64,000 bases of DNA, from NCBI GenBank assembly GCA_020852275.1, contig JADZBE010000029.1, positions 62,001 to 126,000 on the forward strand. The letters are read 5' to 3'. Shown in pieces: positions 44,957 through 54,660 of this stretch (position 1 is the stretch's first letter; every line of letters starts with the position of its first letter). The notes beneath the pieces were generated by a model. The model made no database searches. It was given only the letters and a program-made list of their open reading frames with translations, and had not been told where the DNA came from. Source of the stretch: Phycisphaerales bacterium. GTDB lineage: Bacteria > Planctomycetota > Phycisphaerae > UBA1845. The position numbers were made by a program, and so were the translations under genes.

Positions 44957-47900
44957 TCAGCGGCCGACCTTGCCCAGCAGCGCTTCCAACTCCTTGAGCG
45001 TCGCTTCGTCGAGGCACGCAGCCGAGGCGTGCATGGCCTGGGCTTCATCGAGACGGGACTTGGCCTGCGCCGCATCGCCGGATGCAAGCAGCACGCGACC
45101 CAACTGAACCAGCGCCTTGGCCTGCTCCGCTCGATGCCCCGCGCGCTGCGCCGCGGCGGCGCATTGCTGGTAATCGGCGCCGGCACGTTTCGGTTCGTTC
45201 ATCCTTTCCAGAATGTGCCCGCGCGTGTCCAGCACATCGATGAGCACCGGGCTGCGCGGATTTGATCCATCCGCGCCGGACGCCAGCGACACGGCGCGAT
45301 CCGCCAGCTCCAAGGCACGCTTCGGATCCCTGTTCTCCTCGTAAAGCAGCCACGCGACGCCGTTGAGTGCGATGACCAGGTTCCGCCGGCCGCTCGTGCG
45401 TGCGTTGGCAACCTTCTCATACGCGGCGAGCGCGGCGGCGCGATCGCCGAGCAGGTACTGCACGGACGCGAGCGCCAGCCATGCTTCGTGATTCGTCTCG
45501 TCGTCCCGCGTGACGGGAATGAGCACGTCGCGCGCCGCCGCCAGGTGCGCCGGGTTGCCCGTGGCCGCCAGCAGGTTCGCGCCCGTCGTGTAAACCCGGG
45601 CGTCTCCCAGCTTGTCGGCGCGGCACTTCTCCAGGGTCTTGCTCACCTCGTCGAAGCGCCCGCGCTTTGCTGAAAGCCGCAGCGAAACCAGCAGCACATC
45701 CGGAGACTGCGGGGCTTTGGCGAGCGCGCGATCCAGCCAGCGCTGCGCCGCGTCCGTCTCGCCGGCAACGACGTGCAGGTCCGCCAGCGCGGCGAGCAGC
45801 GCCGGCGAGGCGCTTTCTCCGCGAGAATCGGCGTAGGCAGTAAGTCCCTCGACGGCTTCCTTGGACCTTCCGGCTTCCTGGAGCGTCAGCGCGCGCTTCA
45901 CGTGCGCGGCGTCGCTGTGCGGGTCCGATTTGATCGCCTCGTCGATCAGCGCCAGCGCCGAGTCCGGTCCGGCCGACGCGCCTTCGGCGCGAGCCACATC
46001 AGCCAGCAGCATCCTTGCCTGCGCCTGCGCCGGTTCACGGGCGAGCACGTCCTCAAGGATGTCTCGCGCCTGCGCGAGGTTCCCGCGTCGGCGCTCGATG
46101 TCCGCCTGCACGATGCGGAGGCTGCTGTTTCGCGGCAGTAGGAGCAGCGCCTCGCGGCAGAGGTTCATGGCGGCGTCTTCCTCTCCACGTTCGCGAGCAA
46201 TCTGAATGTGCAGCAGGTGCGCCTGCAGCAGCGTCGGACGCGCTTCAAGGATCTGTTGAAGCATTCCCTCCGCCTGCTCCACCGACGCCTTGTCTCGCTT
46301 CTCGTGCAGCAAGGCCGCGGACAGGAGTTGAAGCAGCGGATCACCCGGGTGCTGCGCGAGGAATTGATCGAGCATCTGCCGCCCGCGGGCGCGATCTTGC
46401 GGCAGCGTGGACGAAAGCAGCAGTTCCGCCAGTCCCTGCTTGAGCGGCAGCGCGTCGGGCACGGAGGCGAGACCGGCCTCCATCGTCCGAATCGCCTCGG
46501 TGGGTCGCCCGGATTCCGCATAAAACCGCCCGAGCAGGAACCACCCTTCCGCCGGGTTTTCCGGTAATTCGGGAAGGCGTTTGAAATCGCGCTCCGCCTC
46601 TTCCAGCCGGTCGCGGCGGAAGTAGAAGCGTCCCCGCACCAGATGAGCGGCGTAGCTGTGCTTCGATTCCACCTCGCGGTTGCAGAGCGCCTCGGCCTCC
46701 GCGAACCGCTGCTCCCGCTCCAGCATCTCGGTCCGCGCCAGCAGGATCGCCGACGAGTTGGGCAGCAGCGCCTCGGCCTCGTCGAGCAGCTTCTTCACGC
46801 CGTCGTAGGGCGCGCCGCCGCGCGAGAGGAGCTGCGCCAGGAGGAAGCGAGCGCCCCCATCCTTGGGCTTCTCCGCGATGTGACTCCGCAGCAGCGCGAC
46901 GGCATCCTGGGGGCGGTCCTCGCGCAGCGCGATGTCCACGCGACTGGACGTCACGTCGCGCCCGGCCGCGGACAGCAGATCCGCCACCTGTGTCGCCTCT
47001 GCAAATCGAGCCTGCTGCTGAAGAAGACTCAGGAGGCGTTCCGCGACGCGCACGGCGCGGGGATTGGCGGCGAGCACCCTGCGGTACACGTCCTCGGCCT
47101 GCGCCGCCCGCCCTTTCTCCTCATGAAACAGCCCGAGCGCTTCCGCGGCGGAGGCGAACGCCGGATCGCGCTGGAGGCACTCCGTCAGCAGCGTGGTGAT
47201 TTCCTTCTCGTCGTGGTTCGGATCGCCGCGAAGCCACGCCCGCGCCTGGTAGAAGCGCCAGCGGATGCCTTCCGCCGGGCTTTCGATATTCTTCAACTCG
47301 TCAATCAGTTTCTGAACGTGCGTCGCGTCAAAGGGCGCGAGCGCTTCGTCCGCGTCCAGCCGCGCCTCCAGCAGCAGCACGCGGCAGCGCGGGTTCGTTG
47401 GGGTGGATGCCCGAAGCTCCTCGAGCTGCTTCAACCCCGCCTCCACGTCGCCATGCTTGAGCTGAAACGTCGCCCTTGCCAGCAGGCTGTCAGCGCGCGT
47501 TGTCGGGTCGCCGTCCGCCAGGGCCGCGGTCTTCTCGACGGCCTGTTTCGCTTCTTCAGTCTTGCCCAGGCGCTCGTACAAGTCCGCCAGCGCCAGCCAG
47601 AGCCGTGCGTCATCGGGGTGCGCTTCGGCGGACTGCAGAGCTGCCTGCGCGGCTTCGTCATCGCGCCCGCGACCCAGCAGGAACGCGACCAGCGCGTCCG
47701 TCGCGTCCTTGGGATCCATGCCCTCGCCCAGCGGCGCGCGCAGCAGCTTTTCCGCCGACTCGAACTGCCCGGCTTTGCTTTCAAGCATCGCCAACCACAG
47801 TCGCGCCTGAAGCCGGTCCGCGGGAAGCTCGGGTCTGACCTTTGCCAACTGCCCGCGCAGCGCATCCGCCCGCTCCGCCTTCACCTGGGCGGGGTCCATC

Positions 47901-49432
47901 GGCAGCAGCGCGATCTCGGCGCGCACCTGCGCCCACGCGGCGTCGTCTCGATACGGCTCGAACTGCGCCAGCCTCGACGCCTCCTTCAGCACGCTCGCCC
48001 AGTCCCCGGCATCGACGAGGATTTGCGTCAGGTGCCAAAGCCCCTCCGGATCGTCCGGCTCGGCCTCGATGTAGCGTTCGATCGACCGCCGCGCCGGAGT
48101 GAGCTGCCCGATTTTGCGATAGCAGAGCGCCTTGTAGAGAAAGATGCGCGGGGCGCGGACCTCATCCGGCAGCGCGATGACCCGGTGCGCGCTGTCCGGC
48201 GCGTTCATCGCGAGGATCGCAATGGCGTCGTACACCGTCGCCCACGCGCGCTGGACATCCGCGCGGGGTGAGGCCGGGTCGATCGCCGCCCGGTATGCGT
48301 CTGCGTTCTTCTTCGCCTCCGCGCCGCGCCCGGCCAGTCCGTAGAGTTCGATCAGCGAGGGAAGATACTCCAGCTCGCGGCCTTGCAGCGGGGTCAGCGC
48401 GTCCTCCCACTCACTCGCCAGCGCGCCTGCGGTGGAGGGCGGTTCGAGCTTCTTGGCAATCTTGAGGCGGACGAGCCGCGCATCCGCGCGAAAGACGAAA
48501 ATCTGCCAGCTCTCCGGCTCCTCGCCGATGTCCACGACGACTTCTTCGGCGATCGAGGCGGCGCGAGCCTGCGGTGAGGCGTCCTTCGCAGCCTTCAGGT
48601 GCGCTTCCGCACGCGCTACTTCCCCGAGGTCCGTCCACTCATCAAACAAGCGCATGTGCAGCGCGGGGGTTTCGACCTTGAGCGTCTCCGCGCGCTCGAG
48701 TTCCGCGCGGGCGGCGGCAAGATCGCGCACGTTGCGCAGCAGGAACCGCCCCAGATAAGCGGAGAGCTTCGCGGAATCTGGAAACCGCGTGACACCTTCG
48801 TCGTATCTTGCCCGCGCCGCCTTCAGCCCCTCCGCGCCCGGCTGTGCATCGACCTCCAGCAGCGCGAGCAGGATGAAGGCGTCCGGCGACGAGGACGGGC
48901 CGGCCGCCAGCGCCCCGAGCGTCTTGCGGGCGTCCTCGAACTGGCCCATCGCGGTCCTCGCCCGACCGAGCCACAGCGCCGCCTGCGCGGATTCAGGATG
49001 CGCTTCGTGCCAGATATTCGCCCAGTACAGCAGTTGGTCGGGGGCGTCGTAAGCGCGGGCTTGAAGACGCACGAGAGGCTTAAGGTACTTCTCCTCGCCG
49101 GGATTCAGGCGAAGCAGCTCCCGATACGCCTGAACGGCCTTGCTGAGGTGCTTCGCCTGTCGCGGGCGCGCCAGCAGGTTGGCGCTCGCCCATTTTTCAA
49201 GAACCGCGACATCTTGGGGATGCCGGCCGAGATACTCCTGATACTGCTTCGCGGCCTTGTCGAAGTCGCCCGCGCCGGCGGCGGCCTCGGCATCCGCCAG
49301 CGCCGAGTTGGCGAGCCGCTCGCCGCGCCAGCTCCGCAGCATTACGGCGCCAAAGCCGAGCGCCGCGACGCCGATCACGAGAGCCAGGATCAAAGCCACG
49401 TTGATCCGTCCGGTCCGTCGGTTGGATTTCAT
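44957..49432 (-). CDS. Giant membrane-anchored TPR protein
   Basis: A 1491-residue protein from the ATG at 49432. An N-terminal signal-anchor helix (about 12-32) is followed by tetratricopeptide repeats over almost the whole length; repeat-type segments such as AEDVYRRVLAANPRAVRVAE, LIDEAIKSDPHSDAAHVKRA and RLEEAERDFKRLPELPENPA recur about every 34 residues. It ends in QLGRVLLASGDAAQAKSRLD and a short helix. TPR arrays bind partner proteins; this one would lie in the periplasm. It resembles PEP-CTERM/EPS-type TPR proteins in size, but no exosortase genes are near. Role unknown. Confidence 0.85.
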   Translation of the reverse strand: MKSNRRTGRINVALILALVIGVAALGFGAVMLRSWRGERLANSALADAEAAAGAGDFDKAAKQYQEYLGRHPQDVAVLEKWASANLLARPRQAKHLSKAVQAYRELLRLNPGEEKYLKPLVRLQARAYDAPDQLLYWANIWHEAHPESAQAALWLGRARTAMGQFEDARKTLGALAAGPSSSPDAFILLALLEVDAQPGAEGLKAARARYDEGVTRFPDSAKLSAYLGRFLLRNVRDLAAARAELERAETLKVETPALHMRLFDEWTDLGEVARAEAHLKAAKDASPQARAASIAEEVVVDIGEEPESWQIFVFRADARLVRLKIAKKLEPPSTAGALASEWEDALTPLQGRELEYLPSLIELYGLAGRGAEAKKNADAYRAAIDPASPRADVQRAWATVYDAIAILAMNAPDSAHRVIALPDEVRAPRIFLYKALCYRKIGQLTPARRSIERYIEAEPDDPEGLWHLTQILVDAGDWASVLKEASRLAQFEPYRDDAAWAQVRAEIALLPMDPAQVKAERADALRGQLAKVRPELPADRLQARLWLAMLESKAGQFESAEKLLRAPLGEGMDPKDATDALVAFLLGRGRDDEAAQAALQSAEAHPDDARLWLALADLYERLGKTEEAKQAVEKTAALADGDPTTRADSLLARATFQLKHGDVEAGLKQLEELRASTPTNPRCRVLLLEARLDADEALAPFDATHVQKLIDELKNIESPAEGIRWRFYQARAWLRGDPNHDEKEITTLLTECLQRDPAFASAAEALGLFHEEKGRAAQAEDVYRRVLAANPRAVRVAERLLSLLQQQARFAEATQVADLLSAAGRDVTSSRVDIALREDRPQDAVALLRSHIAEKPKDGGARFLLAQLLSRGGAPYDGVKKLLDEAEALLPNSSAILLARTEMLEREQRFAEAEALCNREVESKHSYAAHLVRGRFYFRRDRLEEAERDFKRLPELPENPAEGWFLLGRFYAESGRPTEAIRTMEAGLASVPDALPLKQGLAELLLSSTLPQDRARGRQMLDQFLAQHPGDPLLQLLSAALLHEKRDKASVEQAEGMLQQILEARPTLLQAHLLHIQIARERGEEDAAMNLCREALLLLPRNSSLRIVQADIERRRGNLAQARDILEDVLAREPAQAQARMLLADVARAEGASAGPDSALALIDEAIKSDPHSDAAHVKRALTLQEAGRSKEAVEGLTAYADSRGESASPALLAALADLHVVAGETDAAQRWLDRALAKAPQSPDVLLVSLRLSAKRGRFDEVSKTLEKCRADKLGDARVYTTGANLLAATGNPAHLAAARDVLIPVTRDDETNHEAWLALASVQYLLGDRAAALAAYEKVANARTSGRRNLVIALNGVAWLLYEENRDPKRALELADRAVSLASGADGSNPRSPVLIDVLDTRGHILERMNEPKRAGADYQQCAAAAQRAGHRAEQAKALVQLGRVLLASGDAAQAKSRLDEAQAMHASAACLDEATLKELEALLGKVGR

Positions 49433-49852
49433 CCTTGAGGTTCCTCTTGGAGGGTGGTGCTCGCACGCCGTGGAGAAGAGCAAACCATCAGGCGTACGCC
49501 TGCACCGCCCTTGGGTGGGAGTCTAACTCCGCCCATGCTCCTTTGGAAACACGGTTGCAGCCCGGCTGCCTCTTGGAGGATGCGAGGTTCCGACTGTATC
49601 GCAGGCGCGAAACCTGGTAGAATGCAGTGCCTTGCGTGGTTCGCGAGCCGTTGCGGAGCAGCGTTCGGACGACCGGGCTGGATGTTCGTTGCCCGCGCGC
49701 GTGCAATGCACGGCGTGGGCGTTGGCCGCTTCGGCTTTATTCTCGCGTCGCCGACATGGATGCGGTGCTGCCTTTCCAAGTTGCAGATGGGACGGGCGGG
49801 TCCGATTGGGCCTCGCCTATGTAGGTTCGGCGCTTATGAGAAAGGGAAGATG
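49433..49852. other. Divergent intergenic region
   Basis: 420 bp between the TPR gene and the secreted coiled-coil gene. No gene seen; should hold two divergent promoters, none of which I can point to with confidence. Confidence 0.35.
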
Positions 49853-50902
49853 ATGACCACCAAGATTCGAAGGGCGTGGACGAAAACGACGGCGTTGATT
49901 GCCATCCTGGCGTTCTGTCCCGCCGCGAGCGCGGACATCCTGGATGACATCCTGGACCTGGTCAAGTCGGCGAAGACGTACGCCCTCGCCGCCCGAGACC
50001 GCGCCACCGAGGCCCGGAACAACGCCGCGGCCGCGCGCGACAGCGCCAACGAAGTTCGCGACAATCTGCGCGACAGCGTGGGGAACCTGACGGACGCCAT
50101 GCGCGACGCCATCGCTGAGGGAGTCGAGGATCTTCAGCGCCAGCTCGAGGGGGAACTCGAAGGGCGCGACGAATTCACCGATGGGCCGAACGGGTGCTCC
50201 GCGGAGGAGTGCCAGCCGTTCCGCGCTCGCCTGATCGAAATCCTGGACAGGATCGAGCTCGTCGCCAACACGGTTCTCGCCCAGTCCTGTGCCGGCGAGG
50301 TTCGGCTCGACCTCCAGAGGGAAAGAGACCTTGTCGCCAACCTGCCGGGGCGACTTCTTTTTCCGTTGTACCGCAGCCACCTCTTTGACGACGGCACGCT
50401 CGCCCAAGCGCTCCAGGCGGCGACGGAGGATCTCTCCATCCTCGTGCAGGTGTTGCAGGAGGACGAGGCGGCCGCCTGTGCGTTCATCGCCGACAACGAG
50501 GAGGCGGCAGAGGACGCCGTCGAAGGGCTGGAGTGCAAGGCCCGTTTCTTCAAAATGATGGGCAAGCTCTTCTCAGCGCTCGGCAAGCTGCCGTTTCAGC
50601 CTGATGCCGGCGCCTGGGGTTGGGTGGGCATCGTCGCGAAGGTGGAGCCCGGAGAGAAGATCGGTACCGCTCTGGAGGGCCTCTCGGATTCGATGGACTC
50701 CCTGGCGAAGTCCGCGGGCAAGCGAATCCGCGATTGCGTCAAAGGCGGCAACAACAGCAAGTTGAAGAGGAACCAGGAGGAGATGATGCGGGATCTCGAT
50801 CACGTGCTCGCCAACCAGGACCGGCTCCTGAAGGGTCAAGAGCAGCTTCAGCAGGACGTCCGGCGCATCCTTGAGATTCTCGAGGACAAGCCGCGCCCCT
50901 AG
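49853..50902 (+). CDS. Secreted coiled-coil protein of unknown function
   Basis: A 349-residue protein. Two adjacent ATGs (49850, 49853); the second has better spacing from GGGA. Signal peptide at about 1-26 (TALIAILAFCPAASA). Residues 30-105 are an Ala/Arg/Asn-rich heptad coiled coil with repeated RDxAxEARNNAAAARD and RDNL units, followed by a helical middle with five or six Cys (GCSAEECQPF, LAQSCAG, AACAFIADN, LECKARFF) and a C-terminal Gln-rich coiled coil (290-345). No family recognised. Confidence 0.6.
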   Translation: MTTKIRRAWTKTTALIAILAFCPAASADILDDILDLVKSAKTYALAARDRATEARNNAAAARDSANEVRDNLRDSVGNLTDAMRDAIAEGVEDLQRQLEGELEGRDEFTDGPNGCSAEECQPFRARLIEILDRIELVANTVLAQSCAGEVRLDLQRERDLVANLPGRLLFPLYRSHLFDDGTLAQALQAATEDLSILVQVLQEDEAAACAFIADNEEAAEDAVEGLECKARFFKMMGKLFSALGKLPFQPDAGAWGWVGIVAKVEPGEKIGTALEGLSDSMDSLAKSAGKRIRDCVKGGNNSKLKRNQEEMMRDLDHVLANQDRLLKGQEQLQQDVRRILEILEDKPRP

Positions 50903-51000
50903 CACGGCGCCGGACAGCCGCTAGAAGAATCTCGCCGCGACGGCATCGTCCGTGCGGGCTGCCGTCGGTCTCGAAGCCGACGACCTGGCGCCGGAAGCGA

Positions 51001-52515
51001 GTGCGGATCATCATGCGAGAGCGTTTTCAATCGCCGTATCCCATGGTCTTCGTGCAGTATCATCTGCAGGGGGGCGCGCGTAGGTTCGCAACGATTGCCG
51101 TGGGCTACGTACTGGTGTGCGTACTTGCGCTGCTGGGGTATCGGCGCGCGGCGGCATTGGATTCGTGGCGCATCGTGGCGCTGCATGCGCTGCGGACGCT
51201 GGCGTACGCGCAGGGCGTGATCTGCGTGCTGGTCGGATCGAACATGGTGTACCGCGCGCTCTTCCGCGATCACCAGTCGCGCATGTCCGAGTCGCACCGG
51301 CTCTCGCCGATGAGCGACATCTCGATGGTCCTCGGGTACATGTTCGGCGGACCGCTCCAGGCGCTGCTGCTGTACGGCATCAACCTGCTGGTCGGCACGC
51401 TGCTGGCGTCGATCGCCCAGTCGCCCGTGAAGATATTTCTCGGCGGCAACGCCCTGCTGCTGAGCTGCGCCATGACCGTCTGGTCGCTGGCGGTCTTCTG
51501 GGGCGTGGGCAACAACAAGCCGGTCAGCCCCGTCGGACCGCTCATCGGGCTGCTCTTTGCGGGTAACGTGCTGCTGCTCTTTCTCCCGGGCGCGGCGCTG
51601 CTGTTCGGCATTTACGCCGGTTCGCTGGCGCTGTGGATCATGTCGGGCGGTTCTTCGCCGGGCACGGAGGCGGTGTACCTGATCGCCGTCTCGAACCTCC
51701 TCTTCACGTGGTTCTGGCTGCGGGCCGCCTGCGCGCGTTACCGCCGACCGGAGCTGCCGGCGCTCAACGGCCTGCGCGGGTCGGTGCTGTTGCTCATGTG
51801 GTTGATCGCGTCAACGATAGGGACGGTGGTCTATCAGCGGGTTTCCCAGATCAAGCAGTTCGAGTTCATGGGCGAGATCGCCACCGCGCAAACGCACTGG
51901 CTGGTGAGCCTTTGCGTCGGGCTGCTGCTGGCGCTGTTGCCGATCAGCAGTGCGGCCACGTTGCGGCACATCTCCTCGATGGGCACGAAGCTGCGCGGCT
52001 GGCCCGACCGTCTGCCGGACATCGCGCTGGGCATTGCCCTTCCACTGCTCATCTGCGGCATCACCGCCGTGCTGGGCCGGCCGATCTGGAAGCCGCTCGT
52101 GCAGGACTCCATGCTCACGCACGGCGCCGGCACGACGTTCGTCACAGAGGCATGGAGCATCTGGCTGAAGACGGGGCTGGCCTGCACGATGGCGTGTCTG
52201 ACTTTTCTGGCGATGGCGAGAGTCTGCGCGGCGCGCGAGAAGACGGCGCGCGGGCTGTCCATCTTCATCCTCTGCGTCATGTGGCTGGGACTTCCGGCAT
52301 TGGACCTTGCCTACGCCGGGTACCAGGCCGCCACGACCAGAGAACCCCTGGTTTTTTCCGGTCTGTTTGGGTGCTCTCCGCTCGGGACGCTGGTGCTGAC
52401 ATGGACCGCGCAGAAGACGCCCACCCTTGCGGGTCTGGTCTTTCAGACCGCCGCGTGCGCCGTCGCCGTTGCCGTCGCCTCGCTGATGGGCCGCTCCCGC
52501 CGCGCTGCAGCGTAA
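51001..52515 (+). CDS. Polytopic membrane protein (ABC-2 permease-like)
   Basis: A protein of about 500 residues with some 12 hydrophobic segments and short loops. The GTG at 51001 or the ATG at 51013 may be the start; neither has a strong ribosome site. The N-terminal FQSPYPMVFVQYHLQGG then a helix, and ALRDHQSRMSESHRLSPMSD with Gly/Leu helices, are reminiscent of ABC-2 type permeases with a cytosolic coupling helix, but no ATPase gene is adjacent. Assignment is tentative. Confidence 0.6.
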   Translation: MRIIMRERFQSPYPMVFVQYHLQGGARRFATIAVGYVLVCVLALLGYRRAAALDSWRIVALHALRTLAYAQGVICVLVGSNMVYRALFRDHQSRMSESHRLSPMSDISMVLGYMFGGPLQALLLYGINLLVGTLLASIAQSPVKIFLGGNALLLSCAMTVWSLAVFWGVGNNKPVSPVGPLIGLLFAGNVLLLFLPGAALLFGIYAGSLALWIMSGGSSPGTEAVYLIAVSNLLFTWFWLRAACARYRRPELPALNGLRGSVLLLMWLIASTIGTVVYQRVSQIKQFEFMGEIATAQTHWLVSLCVGLLLALLPISSAATLRHISSMGTKLRGWPDRLPDIALGIALPLLICGITAVLGRPIWKPLVQDSMLTHGAGTTFVTEAWSIWLKTGLACTMACLTFLAMARVCAAREKTARGLSIFILCVMWLGLPALDLAYAGYQAATTREPLVFSGLFGCSPLGTLVLTWTAQKTPTLAGLVFQTAACAVAVAVASLMGRSRRAAA

Positions 52516-52655
52516 ACCTCTGCATCTTCTCGAATTGCGCCGCCTCGTCGCCTCTTGTCGCCTTCGCAAACTTCCACGCGTTTCGCGTGTCCAATCTCCT
52601 GTACGGCGGTCGCGTGATCGCCGGGCTGAAACTCCAAACACAGGAGGCACAGACC

Positions 52656-53525
52656 ATGTTCGGCGCTGGAAGATGGAACAAGGGGCTTAAGGCTCTGGCG
52701 CCGGCTCTGCTCGTGGCCGGCGGATGGATGAACGTCGCGAGCGGTCAGGTTCGCGTGGACGTGCGGCATGATGATCGCGACTGCGGTCACGCGAACTGCC
52801 GGCGCGTCTGGGTGCCTCCGGTGATCGAAAAGCGGATGCGCAACGTCTGGGTTCCGCCGCGCACCGAGATGGTGCATCGCCGGGTCTGGCACGAGGCGGT
52901 GTACGAAGATCGCAACGTGCTCGTGGACATCCCGGCCGTAACGGAGTGGCGCGAGGTTGCCGCGTTCGACGCGTACGGGCGGTTCGTCGGATACCGGTGG
53001 GAAGAGGTGGTGATCACCCCGGCCTGCCAGAGATGGGAGCTGCGGCGCGTGCTGCTTCGCGAGGGCTGGTATGAAGACGTCTGCGAACAGGTTGTGATCT
53101 GCCCGGGGCGGTGGGAGAGCGTGTGCGAGGACGTGGTGGTTCGTGAAGGTTACTGGAAGACGGTGTGCGAGCATCGCCCGGTTCCCCTGATCGACGACCT
53201 GCGGCGGCACTCGCCGCCGATGGAGGCAAAGCCGGTCAGGCCGGTGACGATCCAGCCGATGCCCGATCGCCGGGAGTATCCGGTCGGTGGAGGCAGCAGG
53301 CCGCCGATGAGCCGCGTGAGCGATGATCGGTTCGGCGCGTTGGATCGGCTGGGGATGACGGGTCGCTTCGGCGGGGAGATGAGCGAGAAGGACCGGGCTT
53401 CGATGAGCGCGCGGGAGCGTGCGCAGATGAGCGAGCGGGAGCGTGCCGCGTTGAGCGCGAAGCCCGCAACCTCGACCGGAAACCGGCCCGACGTGCAACG
53501 GGATGAAAAGGACGGCCGTCGCTGA
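52656..53525 (+). CDS. Secreted repeat protein with WVPP and VC motifs
   Basis: A 289-residue protein, ATG at 52656 with CAGGAGG eight bases upstream. Signal peptide about 1-30 (LAPALLVAGGWMNVASG). Residues 45-170 are made of short aromatic repeats: RRVWVPPVIEKRMRNVWVPP, YEDRNVLVDIPAVTEW, and three of the type W/YE-x-VC-E (YEDVCEQVVICPG, WESVCEDVVVREG, YWKTVCEHRPV). The last 60 residues have heptad-like repeats: SEKDRASMSARERAQMSERE. This looks like a planctomycete cell-surface protein; function unknown. Confidence 0.65.
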   Translation: MFGAGRWNKGLKALAPALLVAGGWMNVASGQVRVDVRHDDRDCGHANCRRVWVPPVIEKRMRNVWVPPRTEMVHRRVWHEAVYEDRNVLVDIPAVTEWREVAAFDAYGRFVGYRWEEVVITPACQRWELRRVLLREGWYEDVCEQVVICPGRWESVCEDVVVREGYWKTVCEHRPVPLIDDLRRHSPPMEAKPVRPVTIQPMPDRREYPVGGGSRPPMSRVSDDRFGALDRLGMTGRFGGEMSEKDRASMSARERAQMSERERAALSAKPATSTGNRPDVQRDEKDGRR

Positions 53526-53652
53526 ACCTCGAAGCGGCTCGTCGGTTCACCGTGCAGTACACGAGGATTGGGAGTCGAAGCAGAACCGGGACCGCCACCG
53601 AGCCCGTTTTCGACAGGCGGTGGGTGCTCCGAACCGACAAGTCGAAGGACCA

Positions 53653-53702
53653 CAGGCTGGAAACCTGTGGCACATCCACCGGTTAAAAACCGGTGCCACA
53701 GG
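53653..53702. repeat. Single copy of the 52-bp hairpin repeat
   Basis: CAGGCTGGAAACCTGTGGCA then TCCACCGGTTAAAAACCGGT and GCCACAGG: one degenerate copy of the unit tandemly repeated at 62198-62353. Contains CACCGGTT-AAA-AACCGGTG, an eight-pair hairpin. Nothing else in the 53526-53868 gap. Confidence 0.8.
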
Positions 53703-53868
53703 AAACAGCGGCACGAGATGCTCAACCCTTACGCGCCCCCTCGATCGGCGAAAGCAGGTCGGGGGGGCGTGTTGCCATTGCGGAGTGGTGGTATGATGCT
53801 CGCGTGCGGCGGCGCGCTTGCGTCGCACGGGTGGCATTGGGATTCGACACAACCGGAGTTCAGGCTTC

Positions 53869-54591
53869 ATGCTGATCGCACGCGAGGGCGTCAGGGAGAT
53901 CGCGCTGGCCACCGTTGTTCTCGGCGGGCTGGCGTATCTCGCCTCGCTCGCGTGGTGGCCTCTCATCATCCCGTTTGCCCTGGTGTGGGCGTGGGCGGTG
54001 GCGTTCTTCCGCGATCCGCCGCGATCCCGCACCTACGCACCGGGGGATCTCTGCTCGCCCGCGGACGGCACGATCACCGAGATCACCGAGCTGGATCATC
54101 ACGACGCCATCGGCGGACCGGCCATCCGCATCGGCATGTTTCTGAGCATCTTCAACGTACACCTGAACCGCGCGCCGTGCAGTGGGCGGGTCCGGTCGCT
54201 GGCGTACCGGGCGGGAGAGTTTCTCGATGCGCGGCATCCGGAATCCGGTCGGCGGAACGAATCCAACACGATCTTGCTGGATCCCGAGCCATCGATGCCC
54301 GGTCCGGTCGAGGTCCGCCAGGTCGCGGGCAAGGTCGCCCGTCGCATCATCTGCCGCGTGGACGCGCATCAGCGCGTGGCGATTGGGGAGCGCATCGGTC
54401 TGATCAAGTTCGGCTCGCGCACGGAGCTGGTCATCCCGAAGCTGGAGGGCACGCAGGTCTGCGTCCGGCTGGGCGACAAGGTCAAGGGCGCGCTGACGCT
54501 GCTGGCACGGCAGCCCGCGCTGGAGTCGGCGCCGAAGGAGGCAGCGCCGAAAGCGGCGGCGCCCGCGCGGGAAGCCATGGGGACGGCGTGA
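53869..54591 (+). CDS. psd: Phosphatidylserine decarboxylase (short type)
   Basis: A 240-residue protein that makes phosphatidylethanolamine from phosphatidylserine. N-terminal hydrophobic region (about 9-47), then FFRDPPR, SPADGTIT (63-70), MFLSIFNVHLNRAP (90-103) and the autocleavage site FGSR with Gly182-Ser183, at which the chain is cut to form the pyruvoyl group. Conserved HPESGRRNES segment near 123-132. Length and FGSR site match the short, archaetidylserine-decarboxylase-like class. Start ATG 53869. pssA follows after 69 bp, giving the complete PE branch. The Ala/Pro/Lys-rich C-terminal tail is not conserved. Confidence 0.93.
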   Translation: MLIAREGVREIALATVVLGGLAYLASLAWWPLIIPFALVWAWAVAFFRDPPRSRTYAPGDLCSPADGTITEITELDHHDAIGGPAIRIGMFLSIFNVHLNRAPCSGRVRSLAYRAGEFLDARHPESGRRNESNTILLDPEPSMPGPVEVRQVAGKVARRIICRVDAHQRVAIGERIGLIKFGSRTELVIPKLEGTQVCVRLGDKVKGALTLLARQPALESAPKEAAPKAAAPAREAMGTA

Positions 54592-54660
54592 TCGCCGCCA
54601 CCGTCGAATGAGCCGCACATCTGTGAACCGCGATGTTTTTCCCGGGAATCGAGCCGTCTG